DNA from: Gammaproteobacteria bacterium
GTDB taxonomy: Bacteria > Pseudomonadota > Gammaproteobacteria > GCA-001735895
Assembly (NCBI GenBank): GCA_030066085.1
Contig: JASJCI010000032.1
Span: 62,001 to 126,000, forward strand
Direction: 5' to 3'
DNA: 64,000 nt
Part shown: in pieces, positions 43,617-53,601 of the stretch
Layout: each line of letters begins with the position of its first letter
How positions within the stretch are numbered: the stretch's first letter is position 1
Program-made: the position numbers and the translations under genes
The notes under the pieces: generated by a model
Database searches by the model: none
Seen by the model: only the letters and a program-made list of their open reading frames with translations
What the model was told of the DNA's origin: nothing

Positions 43617-44471
43617 TCAGGCGTCGTAGACGTAGAAACCGCGGCCCGTCTTGCGCCCGAGATAGCCGGCGTCTACCAGCTGTTGCCAGATCGGGCAGGG
43701 GCGGTACTTGGAGTCGCCGAAACCCTCGTGCAGCACCTTGATGACCGCGTAACAGGTATCGAGGCCGATCAGGTCCGCGAGCGCGAGGGGGCCCATCGGA
43801 TGGGCCATGCCGAGTTTCATGATCTCGTCGATACCCTCGGCGCTGGCGAGGCCCTCGTAATAGACGTAGGCCGCCTCGTTGATCATCGGGATCAGGATCC
43901 GGTTGGCGACGAATCCCGGGCTGTCCTTCGCTTCGATCGGCACCTTGCCGATGAACTCGGACAGTTCGTGCACTACCCGGCAGGTTTCGTCGGTGGTCTG
44001 CAGCGCGCGAATCACTTCGACCAGCGCCATCATCGGTACCGGGTTCATGAAGTGCATGCCGATTACGCAGTCGGCGCGTTCGGTCACGCCGGCAATTTTA
44101 GTCAACGAGATCGACGAGGTATTGCTGGCGAGTATGGCCCCGGGCTTGCAGACGGCATCGAGCTGACGGAAAAGGTCCAGCTTGAGCGCTTCGTTTTCGG
44201 TCGCGGCCTCGATCACGATATCGACGTCGGCCAGGTCCGCCAGCGCAGTCGTGGTAGCAATGTTCGCCAGTGTCGCCTGCTTGTCGGCTGCGGCGATCTT
44301 TTCCTTCTTGACCAGGCGGTCGAGACTGCCGGCCACGGTCGTGATACCGCGCTCGAGCTGTGCCTCGCCGATGTCCTGCATGACGACCTGCAGTCCGGCG
44401 GCCGCGCAGACCTGCGCGATGCCGTTACCCATGGTGCCGGCGCCGACGACGCCTACGGTTTTGATATTCAT
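43617..44471 (-). CDS. 3-hydroxybutyryl-CoA dehydrogenase
   Basis: 284 residues from ATG 44471; upstream in-frame sequence is non-coding in character. Rossmann motif VVGAGTMGNGIAQVCAAAGL (7-26), signature GMHFMNPVPMMALVEVI with the catalytic-His stretch, KDSPGFVANRILIPMINEAA, and FYVYDA at the C-terminus. Length and layout match single-unit Hbd/PaaH-short enzymes. It oxidises (S)-3-hydroxyacyl-CoA with NAD. Monocistronic between the ligase operon and a divergent metalloprotein gene; could serve butyryl-CoA produced by IcmF, encoded 1 kb away. Confidence 0.92.
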   Translation of the reverse strand: MNIKTVGVVGAGTMGNGIAQVCAAAGLQVVMQDIGEAQLERGITTVAGSLDRLVKKEKIAAADKQATLANIATTTALADLADVDIVIEAATENEALKLDLFRQLDAVCKPGAILASNTSSISLTKIAGVTERADCVIGMHFMNPVPMMALVEVIRALQTTDETCRVVHELSEFIGKVPIEAKDSPGFVANRILIPMINEAAYVYYEGLASAEGIDEIMKLGMAHPMGPLALADLIGLDTCYAVIKVLHEGFGDSKYRPCPIWQQLVDAGYLGRKTGRGFYVYDA

Positions 44472-44677
44472 GTTGCTCCTGCCTGAATTGGTGCCGAATC
44501 CGCGAGGGTCGGTAGAAAAGAGGGCGATTCTAGCGCAAAAACCCTGCCGTTCGCTCGCTTTGCAAGATCCATGATGCCCTCCGCGTGCGTAGGGTAGGGT
44601 ACAGTCCCCGGGTGACAGCGCTTGAATCGACTGCCGGGGAGTGTTTTCATCGTCTTTACCGAAATCGCAAACCACGC

Positions 44678-45259
44678 ATGTCCGACAGCGCCAGACACTC
44701 GATACATCGAATCGCCGAACTGTGCCGCGAATACCTGGCGAGCGTCGTCGATGTCGAGTACTACGAATTTGCGCCCTGTTACCTCTGGTACGATCGGCCG
44801 CTATACGATTGTTTCGGCGAGCCGATCCGCCAGCTGCGCGGCGATACCATATACCTGCACGAGCAATCGTCGACGCCGGCGCGCGACCTGTTCCACGAGC
44901 TGGGACACGTCGTCGGTCGCAAGTGTAACCAGGTCGGGCATTCGGAGAACGGGTATCGCGGTGACTGGGAGCAGCAAAACGCGCGCCTGATCGGCCTGGT
45001 CAGCGAGCGTCGCCACTGGAGTGGTTACCTCAACCTGTTGCCGCTGAACCACGGGGATTTCAAGACCAACGCCGCCAGCGAAGTCTGGGCCGAGCTGTTC
45101 ATGCTGTGGCACCTGCACCCTGAATCGGCCGAGGCGCGCCTGCTGGATAACGCGATGGCCAGGCTCGCGCAGACCCCGGTATGCGCCGCTATCGCCGGCC
45201 TGGCGCGCGAACTGCACCTGCCGTTCGCCGACGACCGCAAGGGCCGGGAAGCGGGCTAG
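44678..45259 (+). CDS. HExxH putative zinc metalloprotein
   Basis: 193 residues from ATG 44678. His73-Glu74-Leu-Gly-His77 (LFHELGHVVG) forms a gluzincin zinc motif, and Glu135 or Glu139 in ASEVWAELFMLWHL could be the third ligand. There is no signal peptide or membrane segment, so cytoplasmic. Four cysteines are scattered in the first half. I do not recognise a named family. It may be a small peptidase or an ImmA/ArdC-like metalloprotein. It stands alone, divergent from the dehydrogenase gene. Confidence 0.7.
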   Translation: MSDSARHSIHRIAELCREYLASVVDVEYYEFAPCYLWYDRPLYDCFGEPIRQLRGDTIYLHEQSSTPARDLFHELGHVVGRKCNQVGHSENGYRGDWEQQNARLIGLVSERRHWSGYLNLLPLNHGDFKTNAASEVWAELFMLWHLHPESAEARLLDNAMARLAQTPVCAAIAGLARELHLPFADDRKGREAG

Positions 45260-45329
45260 TCTCGATCCCGTTATTCGGGCGCCAGTTGTGCGCTGGTCAC
45301 CCCGCGGAAGCGGCCGTAATTCTGAAATC

Positions 45330-45522
45330 CTGTCATCCCGCGACTTGATCGCGGGATCCAACTGAGGTGCAAGGCTTCTGGACCCCGCGATCAAGTCGCG
45401 GGGTGACAGATGCTGGTTTTTTCTGCCGTTTCGAATGGTCCGAGGGTCGCGGGATCGACTAAGGCCTGCAATCGGTTCTGGATCCCCGTTTCTGGATCCC
45501 GCGGTCAAGCCGCGGGATGACA
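45330..45522. repeat. Dispersed CCGCGACTTGATCGC inverted repeats
   Basis: A complete element has arms 45331-45359 (TGTCATCCCGCGACTTGATC ...) and 45381-45409 (GACCCCGCGATCAAGTCGCG ... GTGACA). A half element follows at 45493-45522 (GGATCCCGCGGTCAAGCCGC ... GATGACA). These fill the 45260-45564 gap, in which no gene is seen. Confidence 0.8.
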
Positions 45523-45567
45523 AATGGCTGGATTTATGGCGGTTGCCACAAATCCAGCCATTTGTCA
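45518..45567 (-). terminator. 18-bp perfect hairpin spanning the icmF stop
   Basis: TGACAAATGGCTGGATTT (45518-45535) is perfectly inverted at 45550-45567 around a 14-nt loop. The distal arm contains the icmF stop codon. No T-run follows, so mRNA 3'-end protection is as likely as termination. Confidence 0.6.
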
Positions 45568-48500
45568 CATATTTCTGCGGTACTGGCCGCCGACTTCGAA
45601 CAGCGCGTTGGTGATTTCGCCGAGCGAGCAGTGACGCACCGCGTGCACCAGCTCGGCGAAGATGTTGCCGTTTTCGATCGCGGCCGCGCGCACGCGCTCG
45701 AGTGCCGCCTCGCGCGTGTCGGCGTGGGTCGCGTGGAACTCGCGCAGGCGGCTGATCTGGCTCTGTTTTTCTTCCCCGGTAGAGCGCGCGAGCTCGATCT
45801 CGTACTCCTCGTCACCGTCCGGGTTGCGAAAGGTATTGACGCCGATGATCGGCAGCGAGCCGTCGTGCTTGCGATGTTCGTAGAGCATCGATTCGTCCTG
45901 GATCTTGCCGCGCTGGTAACCGGTCTCCATCGCGCCGAGCACGCCGCCGCGTTCCGAGATGCGCTCGAATTCCTGCAGCACGGCTTCCTCGACCAGGTCG
46001 GTGAGCTGCTCGACGATGAACGAACCCTGGTTCGGGTTCTGGTTCTTCGCCAGCCCCCACTCGTTGTTGATGATCAGCTGGATCGCGAGTGCACGGCGTA
46101 CCGAGTCGCCGGTCGGCGTCGTAATGGCCTCGTCGTAGGCATTGGTGTGCAGGCTGTTGCAGTTGTCATAGACCGCGATCAGCGCCTGCAGCGTGGTGCG
46201 AATGTCGTTGAACGACATTTCCTGCGCGTGCAGCGAGCGGCCCGAGGTCTGGATATGGTACTTGAGCTTCTGGCTGCGCCCGTTGGCGCCATAACGATCG
46301 CGCATCGCGGTTGCCCAGATACGGCGCGCGACGCGTCCCATCACCGTGTACTCGGGATCCATGCCGTTGGAAAAGAAAAACGACAGGTTGGGCGCGAAGT
46401 CGTCGATGTGCATGCCGCGCGCGAGATAAGCCTCGACGAAGGTGAAGCCGTTGGCCAGCGTGAACGCGAGCTGCGAGATCGGGTTGGCGCCGGCCTCGGC
46501 GATGTGGTAGCCGGAGATCGACACCGAGTAAAAATTGCGGATGCGATGATCGATGAAATACTGCTGGATGTCGCCCATCATCTTGAGCGCGAACTCGGTG
46601 GAAAAAATACAGGTGTTCTGGCCCTGGTCCTCCTTGAGGATATCGGCCTGCACCGTGCCGCGAATGTTTTCCAGCGCCCAGGCCGAAATCCGCTCGACGT
46701 CCTCGCCGCCGGGTTCGCTGCCGTTATCGGCGCGGTACCTGTCGAGCTGCTGCTCGATCGCGGTATTCAGGTACATCGCGAGGATGATCGGCGCCGGGCC
46801 GTTGATCGTCATCGACACCGACGTCGACGGGTTGCACAGGTCGAAACCGTCGTACAGCGCTTTCATGTCCGCCAGCGTGGCGATCGATACCCCCGAGTTG
46901 CCGACCTTGCCGTAGATGTCCGGCCGCTCGTCGGGATCGCAGCCGTAGAGCGTGACCGAGTCGAACGCGGTCGACAGGCGCTTGGCATCGGAATGCTCGG
47001 ATAATTGCCTGAAACGCCGGTTGGTGCGAAACGCGTCGCCTTCGCCGGCAAACATGCGCGTCGGATCCTCACCCTCGCGCTTGAACGCGAACACGCCGGC
47101 GGTGAACGGAAACTTGCCGGGCAGGTTTTCCTTCAGCAGCCAGCGGAGGAGTTCGCCATGATCTTCGTAGGCCGGCAGCGCAACCTTGGGAATACTGTTA
47201 CCCGACAGGGTCTCATAGCGCAGCTCGGTGCGTACTTCGCGAGCGCGAATCTGCTCGACGTATTCGTCGCCAGCGTAGCGCTCGCGCACCGCGGGCCACT
47301 GTTCGAGAAGTTGCCGTGCCCCGGTATCGAGGCGGTTCTCGCGCTCGGCGATCAGCGCCTCCAGTTCGTCGGCGCTGGCAAGACCGCTTTCGTCCTGCAG
47401 CATGCGATGCGCGGCGGAAAGTTGCTGGTGCTCGCGCGCGATCCGGGCCTGTATCTCGGCATGGCGGTGATAATCGCGCACCGTGCTGGCAATTTCGGCG
47501 AGGTAACGCACCCGGTCGGGCGGCACGATAACCGTCGCACCGGTAGACTTGCGCGTGTCGACCCGCGGCAGGCGCGGATCTTCGACTGGCAGTCCCTTAG
47601 CCTGCAGCTGTTGCAGGATTGCCTGGTACAGCGCGGTCGTGCCGTCGTCGTTGAAGCGCGACGCGATGCTGCCGAACACCGGCATATCCTCGGGTTTCCG
47701 GGCAAAGGCCTCGCGGTTGCGCTGCACCTGCTTGCAGACGTCGCGGTAGGCATCCTCGGCGCCCTTGCGGTCGAACTTGTTGATCGCGACGATATCGGCG
47801 AAGTCGAGCATGTCGATTTTCTCGAGCTGGCTCTGCGCGCCGAACTCGGGCGTCATCACGTACAGCGACACGTCCGCCAGCGGCACGATCGCGGCATCAC
47901 CCTGGCCGATGCCGGGAGTTTCGACGATCACCAGGTCGAAGTCGCACAGCTTGCAGGCGGCAACCGCGTCGCCGATCACCGGCGGGACTTCGCCGACCGC
48001 GTCGCGCGTCGCGATCGAGCGCATGTAGATGTTGGGATGGCCGATCGCGTTCATGCGGATGCGGTCGCCGAGCAGCGAGCCGCCGGTCTTGCGCCGGGTC
48101 GGGTCGACCGCGACGATCGCGATCTTGAGCGCGTCGGCGTGGTCGAGGCGGAAGCGGCGGATGATTTCATCGGTCAGCGACGACTTGCCCGAACCGCCGG
48201 TGCCGGTAATGCCGAGCACGGGCACCTTGCATGCGCTGGCAGCCGCGCGAATGTCGTCGACCAGGGCCTGCGGCAGGGTCTGGTTTTCCAGTGCCGTGAT
48301 CAGGCTCGCCAGGGCCAGCGTGTCGTGCGCGCGCAGCGGTTCGAGCGAAGTCGGCGCGCGTGCACCGGGATCGAAGTCGGAGCGCGCGAGCATGTCGTCG
48401 ATCAGGCCCTGCAGGCCCATGGCCTGGCCGTCCTGTGGCGAGTAGATGCGGGTAACGCCGTATTCCTCGAGCTCGCGGATCTCGGCCGGTACGATCACGC

Positions 48501-48831
48501 CGCCGCCGCCGGCGAACACGCGAATATCGGCCCGCTCTCGTTGCTTCAGCATGTCGACCATGTATTTCAGGTACTCGACGTGGCCGCCCTGGTAGGATGA
48601 CAGCGCGATCGCGTGGGCGTCTTCCTGTATCGCGGCATCGACGATCTCGGCCACCGAACGGTTGTGGCCGAGATGAATGACCTCGGCGCCCGAGCCCTGC
48701 AGGATCCGGCGCATGATGTTGATCGCCGCGTCGTGACCGTCGAACAGGCTGGCGGCGGTGACGAAACGGAGCTTGCCGCGTGCCTTGGCGGCGGCGGGAA
48801 GGTCGATAACCTGGTCCGGGGCGGAACTCAT
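45565..48831 (-). CDS. icmF: Fused isobutyryl-CoA mutase (IcmF)
   Basis: 1088 residues from ATG 48831 (the longer frame to 48879 is less likely). Order: N-terminal B12-binding domain (about 15-150) with [17 protein letters not shown] carrying the D-x-H-x2 base-off histidine; a MeaI-type G-protein chaperone (about 200-420) with Walker [29 protein letters not shown] and NKFD; then the catalytic TIM-barrel half with [20 protein letters not shown] and [20 protein letters not shown]. It interconverts isobutyryl- and n-butyryl-CoA using adenosylcobalamin; members can also act on isovaleryl-/pivalyl-CoA. Divergent from the leucine operon across a shared LiuR-like operator. Confidence 0.96.
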   Translation of the reverse strand: MSSAPDQVIDLPAAAKARGKLRFVTAASLFDGHDAAINIMRRILQGSGAEVIHLGHNRSVAEIVDAAIQEDAHAIALSSYQGGHVEYLKYMVDMLKQRERADIRVFAGGGGVIVPAEIRELEEYGVTRIYSPQDGQAMGLQGLIDDMLARSDFDPGARAPTSLEPLRAHDTLALASLITALENQTLPQALVDDIRAAASACKVPVLGITGTGGSGKSSLTDEIIRRFRLDHADALKIAIVAVDPTRRKTGGSLLGDRIRMNAIGHPNIYMRSIATRDAVGEVPPVIGDAVAACKLCDFDLVIVETPGIGQGDAAIVPLADVSLYVMTPEFGAQSQLEKIDMLDFADIVAINKFDRKGAEDAYRDVCKQVQRNREAFARKPEDMPVFGSIASRFNDDGTTALYQAILQQLQAKGLPVEDPRLPRVDTRKSTGATVIVPPDRVRYLAEIASTVRDYHRHAEIQARIAREHQQLSAAHRMLQDESGLASADELEALIAERENRLDTGARQLLEQWPAVRERYAGDEYVEQIRAREVRTELRYETLSGNSIPKVALPAYEDHGELLRWLLKENLPGKFPFTAGVFAFKREGEDPTRMFAGEGDAFRTNRRFRQLSEHSDAKRLSTAFDSVTLYGCDPDERPDIYGKVGNSGVSIATLADMKALYDGFDLCNPSTSVSMTINGPAPIILAMYLNTAIEQQLDRYRADNGSEPGGEDVERISAWALENIRGTVQADILKEDQGQNTCIFSTEFALKMMGDIQQYFIDHRIRNFYSVSISGYHIAEAGANPISQLAFTLANGFTFVEAYLARGMHIDDFAPNLSFFFSNGMDPEYTVMGRVARRIWATAMRDRYGANGRSQKLKYHIQTSGRSLHAQEMSFNDIRTTLQALIAVYDNCNSLHTNAYDEAITTPTGDSVRRALAIQLIINNEWGLAKNQNPNQGSFIVEQLTDLVEEAVLQEFERISERGGVLGAMETGYQRGKIQDESMLYEHRKHDGSLPIIGVNTFRNPDGDEEYEIELARSTGEEKQSQISRLREFHATHADTREAALERVRAAAIENGNIFAELVHAVRHCSLGEITNALFEVGGQYRRNM

Positions 48832-48866
48832 CTGTCGTTCTCGTTGATTGATCGGGCTGGCGAAAC

Positions 48867-48921
48867 TTGCGGCTTGCAATTCGAAGCGCTATAAATTACC
48901 TTACGTTTACGTTAACGTCAA
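48867..48921. promoter_or_regulatory. LiuR-type operator with divergent promoters (icmF / liu operon)
   Basis: The palindrome TTTACGTTAACGTCAA (48906-48921) matches the known LiuR box pattern with one mismatch between halves. Plus strand: TTGCGG (48867-48872), 17-bp spacer, TATAAA (48890-48895), placing the operator at the transcription start. Minus strand: TTGACG (48921-48916), 17-bp spacer, TAATTT (48898-48893), so the operator covers the icmF -35 and spacer. Dual repression by LiuR is inferred. Confidence 0.8.
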
Positions 48922-48970
48922 CTTGTTCAAACACAGGACAGTCAGCCTCCGCAAGCCTCTTATCCAGCCG

Positions 48971-49417
48971 ATGTCGAGCCCGTTTACGCCCAGTGATCCC
49001 GATTTTGCGCGCCGCGTGCAGCAGAGTTTTGCCGCGCAGGCCATCATGCAGACGATTGGCGCCCGGCTGGCCGAGGTCGACGTCGGCAGGGTGGTGATCG
49101 AATTGCCCTACGCAACGGGCCTGACCCAGCAGGACGGATTCGTGCACGCCGGAGTCTCGGCGACGATCATGGACAGTGCCTGCGGCTATGCCGCTTTCAC
49201 GCTGATGCCGGCCGATGCTCGCGTGCTTACGATCGAATTCAAGACCAACCTGCTGGCGCCGGCCGCGGGCGATTGTTTTCGCGCCGTGGGGCAGGTGCGC
49301 AAGCCTGGACGCAGCGTGACCGTGGCCGAGGCCGACCTGTTTGCGGTGAGCGGGGATGATCAAAAGCTGGTAGCGACGATGACCGGCACCCTGATGACCG
49401 TGTTGCCCAGGGATTGA
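48971..49417 (+). CDS. PaaI-family hot-dog thioesterase
   Basis: 148 residues from ATG 48971. Hot-dog-fold PaaI motif GFVHAGVSATIMDSACGYAA (about 56-75) with the catalytic Asp in MDSACG, then LTIEFKTNLLAPAAGD. It hydrolyses acyl-CoA thioesters; in this operon it could relieve CoA trapping in branched-chain intermediates. First gene of the liu operon, 10 bp before liuR. Confidence 0.88.
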   Translation: MSSPFTPSDPDFARRVQQSFAAQAIMQTIGARLAEVDVGRVVIELPYATGLTQQDGFVHAGVSATIMDSACGYAAFTLMPADARVLTIEFKTNLLAPAAGDCFRAVGQVRKPGRSVTVAEADLFAVSGDDQKLVATMTGTLMTVLPRD

Positions 49418-49427
49418 ATTGAAAACG

Positions 49428-49850
49428 ATGAGCGAAACCGATTCCCGCAAGCAATCCTATGCCATCGGCGAGCTCGCCGAGGAATTCGGCGTGACCTCGC
49501 GCGCGCTCAGGCTGTACGAGGAAGAAGGCTTGCTCGATCCGCGTCGCGAGGGCACCCGCCGCATCTACTCGGAGCGTGATCGCGTCCGCCTGCGCCTGGT
49601 CCTGCGCGGCAAACGCCTGGGCTGGTCGCTGTCCGAGATCCGCGAATCCTTCGACCTTTACGATTCCAGTCTCGGCGAAGAAGCGCAGCTCGAACAGATG
49701 CTGGCGAAACTCGCCGAGCGCCGCGCGAACCTGCACGAACAGCGCCAGGATATCGATCACGCGCTCGAAGATCTCGAAACTATCGCCGCCAACTGCCAAT
49801 CGGCGCTGGCGGAAATCCGTGCCGGCAAGCGCCGGGTGCGCCACGGATAA
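49428..49850 (+). CDS. liuR: MerR-family leucine-degradation regulator
   Basis: 140 residues from ATG 49428 (a TTG at 49419 is less likely). MerR helix-turn-helix YAIGELAEEFGVTSRALRLY (about 11-30) with the wing EEEGLLDPRREGTRRIYSE; then a dimerisation coil rich in Glu/Arg. No metal-binding cysteines (only one Cys near the end), as in LiuR. Controls branched-chain acid catabolism; its likely operator is 520 bp upstream at 48906. Followed 15 bp later by liuA. Confidence 0.92.
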   Translation: MSETDSRKQSYAIGELAEEFGVTSRALRLYEEEGLLDPRREGTRRIYSERDRVRLRLVLRGKRLGWSLSEIRESFDLYDSSLGEEAQLEQMLAKLAERRANLHEQRQDIDHALEDLETIAANCQSALAEIRAGKRRVRHG

Positions 49851-49865
49851 GCCCCGGAGCCTGTC

Positions 49866-51029
49866 ATGATTCATTATCCCTCGCTCAATTTCGATCTCGG
49901 TGAGACCACCGACTTGCTGCGTGACGCGGTTCAGGCCTTCGCGCAGGAAGAAATTGCGCCGCTGGCGGCCGAAATCGATCGCAGCAACGAGTTTCCGAAC
50001 GAACTGTGGCCGAAACTCGGCGACATGGGCCTGCTCGGCATCACCGTGCCCGAAACCTACGGCGGCAGTGACCTGGGATACCTCGCGCACATCGTCGCGA
50101 TGGAGGAAATCAGCCGCGCTTCGGCCTCGGTGGGTCTCAGTTACGGTGCGCATTCCAACCTGTGCGTGAACCAGATCAACCGCAACGGTAGCGACGCGCA
50201 GAAGCACAAGTACCTGCCGAAACTGGTCAGCGGCGAACACATCGGCGCACTGGCGATGTCGGAGCCGGGCGCCGGTTCGGACGTGGTCAGCATGCAGATG
50301 AAGGCCGAGAAGACGGCCTCCGGTTACCTGCTGAACGGCACCAAGATGTGGATTACCAACGGCCCCGACGCGGACCTGATCGTGGTCTACGCCAAGACCG
50401 ATCCGACCGCGGGCTCGAAGGGCATTAGCGCGTTCCTGGTCGAGCGCGAGTTCGGCTTTACCACCGCGCAGAAACTCGACAAGCTCGGCATGCGCGGCTC
50501 GAACACCGGTGAACTGGTGTTTGCCAACGTCGAGGTCCCCGAGGAAAACGTGCTCGGCGAGATCGGCCGCGGTGCCGCGGTGCTGATGAGCGGGCTCGAC
50601 TTCGAACGCGCGGTGCTGGCGGCCGGTCCCACCGGCATCATGCTGGCCTGCATGGACGCGGTCGTACCCTACATCCACGAGCGCAAACAGTTCGGCCAGG
50701 CGATCGGCGAATTCGAGCTGATGCAGGGCAAGATCGCCGACATGTACACCACGATGAATGCCACCCGCGCCTACGTCTACGCGGTGGGCAAGGCCTGCGA
50801 CCGTGGCGAGACCACGCGCAAGGATGCTGCCGGTGCGATCCTGTACGCCGCGGAAAAGGCGACCTGGATGGCGCTCGAGGCGATCCAGGCGCTCGGCGGT
50901 AACGGTTACACCAACGATTACCCGGTCGGGCGCCTGCTGCGCGACGCCAAGCTGTACGAAATCGGCGCCGGCACGTCGGAAATCCGGCGCATGCTGATCG
51001 GGCGCGAACTGTTCAACGAAACGGCATGA
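49866..51029 (+). CDS. liuA: Isovaleryl-CoA dehydrogenase
   Basis: 387-residue FAD enzyme oxidising isovaleryl-CoA to 3-methylcrotonyl-CoA. Acyl-CoA dehydrogenase motifs: [58 protein letters not shown] and [20 protein letters not shown]. The end is [20 protein letters not shown], where YEIGAGTS replaces the usual YEGTS catalytic-Glu motif, as in isovaleryl-CoA dehydrogenases, whose base is instead the Glu of LDFER (helix G, present here as [10 protein letters not shown]). This makes the substrate call firm. Confidence 0.95.
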   Translation: MIHYPSLNFDLGETTDLLRDAVQAFAQEEIAPLAAEIDRSNEFPNELWPKLGDMGLLGITVPETYGGSDLGYLAHIVAMEEISRASASVGLSYGAHSNLCVNQINRNGSDAQKHKYLPKLVSGEHIGALAMSEPGAGSDVVSMQMKAEKTASGYLLNGTKMWITNGPDADLIVVYAKTDPTAGSKGISAFLVEREFGFTTAQKLDKLGMRGSNTGELVFANVEVPEENVLGEIGRGAAVLMSGLDFERAVLAAGPTGIMLACMDAVVPYIHERKQFGQAIGEFELMQGKIADMYTTMNATRAYVYAVGKACDRGETTRKDAAGAILYAAEKATWMALEAIQALGGNGYTNDYPVGRLLRDAKLYEIGAGTSEIRRMLIGRELFNETA

Positions 51030-51060
51030 ACTCACACGTCAATGCGAGCGAAACTACCCA

Positions 51061-51212
51061 CCGTCATCCCCGCGAAAGCGGGGATCTTGTAACGATGGCA
51101 CCGTCTGGAGATCCCCGCTTACGCGGGGATGACGATGTGGCTTTAGCGCGGACGTATGGTCCGCACAAGATCCCGATACGTCGGACCGCCGCTTGCGCGG
51201 GGATGACGATGT
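51061..51212. repeat. CCCCGC inverted repeats inside the liu operon
   Basis: A complete element has arms 51062-51088 (GTCATCCCCGCGAAAGCGGG ...) and 51110-51133 (GATCCCCGCTTACGCGGGGA ...). An incomplete second element follows (51171-51212, right arm GCCGCTTGCGCGGGGATGAC). They fill the gap between liuA and the thiolase gene. Confidence 0.85.
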
Positions 51213-51272
51213 GGGTTTAGTGAGGGCGTGCGGGCGTCGCGATGACGAGGGAACATTAAGAGGACAAACATC

Positions 51273-52454
51273 ATGAACGAAAACATAGTCATTACTGCCA
51301 TTGCGCGCACGCCGATGGGCGGATTCCAGGGCGTGCTCGCGGATGCGCGCGCGGCCGAGCTCGGCGCCGCCGCGATCAGGGCCGCGGTCGAACGCAGCGG
51401 GCTCCAGGGCGAGGATATCGACGAGGTCATCATGGGCAACGTGCTGCCGGCCGGGCAGGGCCAGGCGCCGGCGCGCCAGGCGAGCCTCGGCGCCGGTCTG
51501 CCGCTCGGCACCGGCTGCACCACGATCAACAAGATGTGCGGCTCGGGCATGAAGGCCACCATGTTCGCGCACGACCTGCTGAAGGCGGGGACTAACCAGG
51601 TCATGGTTGCCGGCGGACTCGAAAGCATGACCAATGCACCGTACCTGTTGACGAAGGCGCGCGGAGGCCTGCGCATGGGTCACGGCCAGGTGCACGATCA
51701 CATGTTCCTCGACGGACTCGAGGACGCCTACGACAAGGGCAAGCTGATGGGTGTATTCGCCGAGGCGACCGCCGACCAGTACGGTTTCACCCGCGAGCAA
51801 CAGGACGAGTTCGCGATCGCGTCGTTGACGCGCGCGAAGGCCGCGATCGAAAGCGGCGCCTTTGCCAGCGAAATCACGCCGGTCACGATCAAGACGCGCA
51901 AGGGTGAAGTCACGGTCGATACCGACGAACAGCCGTTCAACGCCAATATCGAAAAAATCCCGTCGCTGCGGCCGGCGTTTCGCCAGGATGGCACGGTCAC
52001 TGCAGCCAACTCGAGCTCGATCTCGGACGGCGGCGCGGCGCTGGTGCTGATGGGCGAGGGTGAAGCAGCCCGGCGCGGTGTGACGCCGCTGGCGGTGATT
52101 CGCGCACATTCAACCCACGCACAGGAACCGGCCTGGTTCACCACCGCGCCGGTCGGTGCACTGCAGAAGGTGCTCGAGGCGGCCAACTGGTCCGGTGACG
52201 AGGTCGACCTGTACGAAATCAACGAGGCCTTTGCCGTGGTGACGATGGCGGCGATGCAGGACCTCGACCTCGATCACGCGAAGGTCAACGTCAATGGCGG
52301 CGCCTGCGCGCTCGGCCACCCGATCGGTGCTTCCGGCGCGCGGATCATCGTGACATTGATTGCCGCGCTGCAAAACCGCGGCCTGAAGAAAGGCGTCGCC
52401 GGGCTGTGCATCGGCGGCGGCGAAGCCACCGCGATCGCGGTCGAGTTGCTGTAG
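51273..52454 (+). CDS. Acetyl-CoA C-acyltransferase (thiolase)
   Basis: 393 residues. Catalytic Cys near 90 in [19 protein letters not shown], His in [14 protein letters not shown], second Cys in [18 protein letters not shown]. Thiolase family I, catalysing cleavage of 3-oxoacyl-CoA or acetoacetyl-CoA condensation. Inside the leucine operon it is most useful for cleaving acetoacetyl-CoA made from the HMG-CoA lyase product. Clearly distinct from the PhaA-like thiolase at 60111. An AAGAGGAC ribosome-binding site precedes the ATG. Confidence 0.92.
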   Translation: MNENIVITAIARTPMGGFQGVLADARAAELGAAAIRAAVERSGLQGEDIDEVIMGNVLPAGQGQAPARQASLGAGLPLGTGCTTINKMCGSGMKATMFAHDLLKAGTNQVMVAGGLESMTNAPYLLTKARGGLRMGHGQVHDHMFLDGLEDAYDKGKLMGVFAEATADQYGFTREQQDEFAIASLTRAKAAIESGAFASEITPVTIKTRKGEVTVDTDEQPFNANIEKIPSLRPAFRQDGTVTAANSSSISDGGAALVLMGEGEAARRGVTPLAVIRAHSTHAQEPAWFTTAPVGALQKVLEAANWSGDEVDLYEINEAFAVVTMAAMQDLDLDHAKVNVNGGACALGHPIGASGARIIVTLIAALQNRGLKKGVAGLCIGGGEATAIAVELL

Positions 52455-52461
52455 GCCAGGC

Positions 52462-53601
52462 ATGCAGCTGAGCGACGAACAGCGCCTGATCCGCGACAGC
52501 GTGCGCGATTACGTGCAGGAACGGGTCGCGCCGTTTGCCGCCGACTGGGACCGCGACGGCACTTTTCCCGCCGAGCAATTGCGCGAAATGGCCGAGCTCG
52601 GCCTCTACGGCATGTTCATCCCCGAGGAATGGGGCGGTGCCGGCGCCGACTACCTGTCATTCGCGCTCGCGATCGAGGAAGTCGCCGCCGGTGACGGCGC
52701 CTGTTCGACCATCCTGTCGGTCAACAACTCGGTGGTCTGCAGCGTGCTGCTGCAGTCGGGCAGCGATTTCCTGAAACAGAAGTACCTGCGGCCGCTGGCG
52801 TCAGGTGACATGCTCGGTTGTTTCTGCCTGACCGAACCGCACGCGGGTTCCAACGCGGCCGCGCTCAGGACCCGCGCGCAAAAAACCGATGGGGGCTACG
52901 TCCTGAACGGCAGCAAGGCGTTCATCACCTCGGGAGCCAACGCCGACGTCGCGATCGTGTTCGCGGTGACCGACCCGCAGGCCGGCAAGCGCGGCATCAG
53001 CGCTTTCGTCGTACCGACCGACAATCCGGGTTACGAGGTCGGTGGCGTCGAGCGCAAGATGGGACAGCACGCCTCCGATACCGCGTCGATCTTCCTGAAC
53101 AATTGCCACATTCCGGCGGACCACCTGATCGGCGACGAAGGTGGCGGCTACAAGATCGCGCTGATGAATCTCGAGGGCGGACGCATCGGTATCGGCGCGC
53201 AGTGCGTCGGCATGGCGCGCGCAGCTTATGACTGCGCCCTTGCCTATGCAAAAGAACGCGAAAGCTTCGACAAACCGCTGGTCGAACACCAGGCGGTGGC
53301 GTTTCGCCTCGTCGACATGGCCACGCAGCTCGAGGCATCGCGCCAGCTGGTGCACAACGCCGCGCGCCTGCGCGATGCCGGTGAGCCCTGCCTCAAGCAG
53401 GCCAGCATGGCCAAGCTGTTCGCGTCGGAAGCCGCGGAAAAAATCTGCTCGGACGCGATCCAGGTACTCGGCGGCTACGGTTACCTCGGCGATTTCCCGG
53501 TCGAACGCATCGCGCGCGACGTACGCGTGGCGCAAATCTACGAGGGTACCAGCGACATCCAGCGTATCGTCATCGCGCGCGAGCTGGTGGCGGGCAAATG
53601 A
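52462..53601 (+). CDS. Acyl-CoA dehydrogenase, short/branched-chain type
   Basis: 379 residues. [58 protein letters not shown] and [20 protein letters not shown] are standard. The C-terminal catalytic Glu motif is normal ([18 protein letters not shown]), unlike LiuA. Likely a short-chain or isobutyryl/2-methylbutyryl-CoA dehydrogenase acting beside IcmF products. Its stop overlaps the liuB start in ATGA. Confidence 0.93.
   Translation: MQLSDEQRLIRDSVRDYVQERVAPFAADWDRDGTFPAEQLREMAELGLYGMFIPEEWGGAGADYLSFALAIEEVAAGDGACSTILSVNNSVVCSVLLQSGSDFLKQKYLRPLASGDMLGCFCLTEPHAGSNAAALRTRAQKTDGGYVLNGSKAFITSGANADVAIVFAVTDPQAGKRGISAFVVPTDNPGYEVGGVERKMGQHASDTASIFLNNCHIPADHLIGDEGGGYKIALMNLEGGRIGIGAQCVGMARAAYDCALAYAKERESFDKPLVEHQAVAFRLVDMATQLEASRQLVHNAARLRDAGEPCLKQASMAKLFASEAAEKICSDAIQVLGGYGYLGDFPVERIARDVRVAQIYEGTSDIQRIVIARELVAGK

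Noticed and set aside
48832-48970. Cobalamin riboswitch upstream of icmF
   Set aside because: The gap to the divergent gene is only 139 bp and shows a LiuR operator and promoters, with no recognisable B12-box or extended leader structure.
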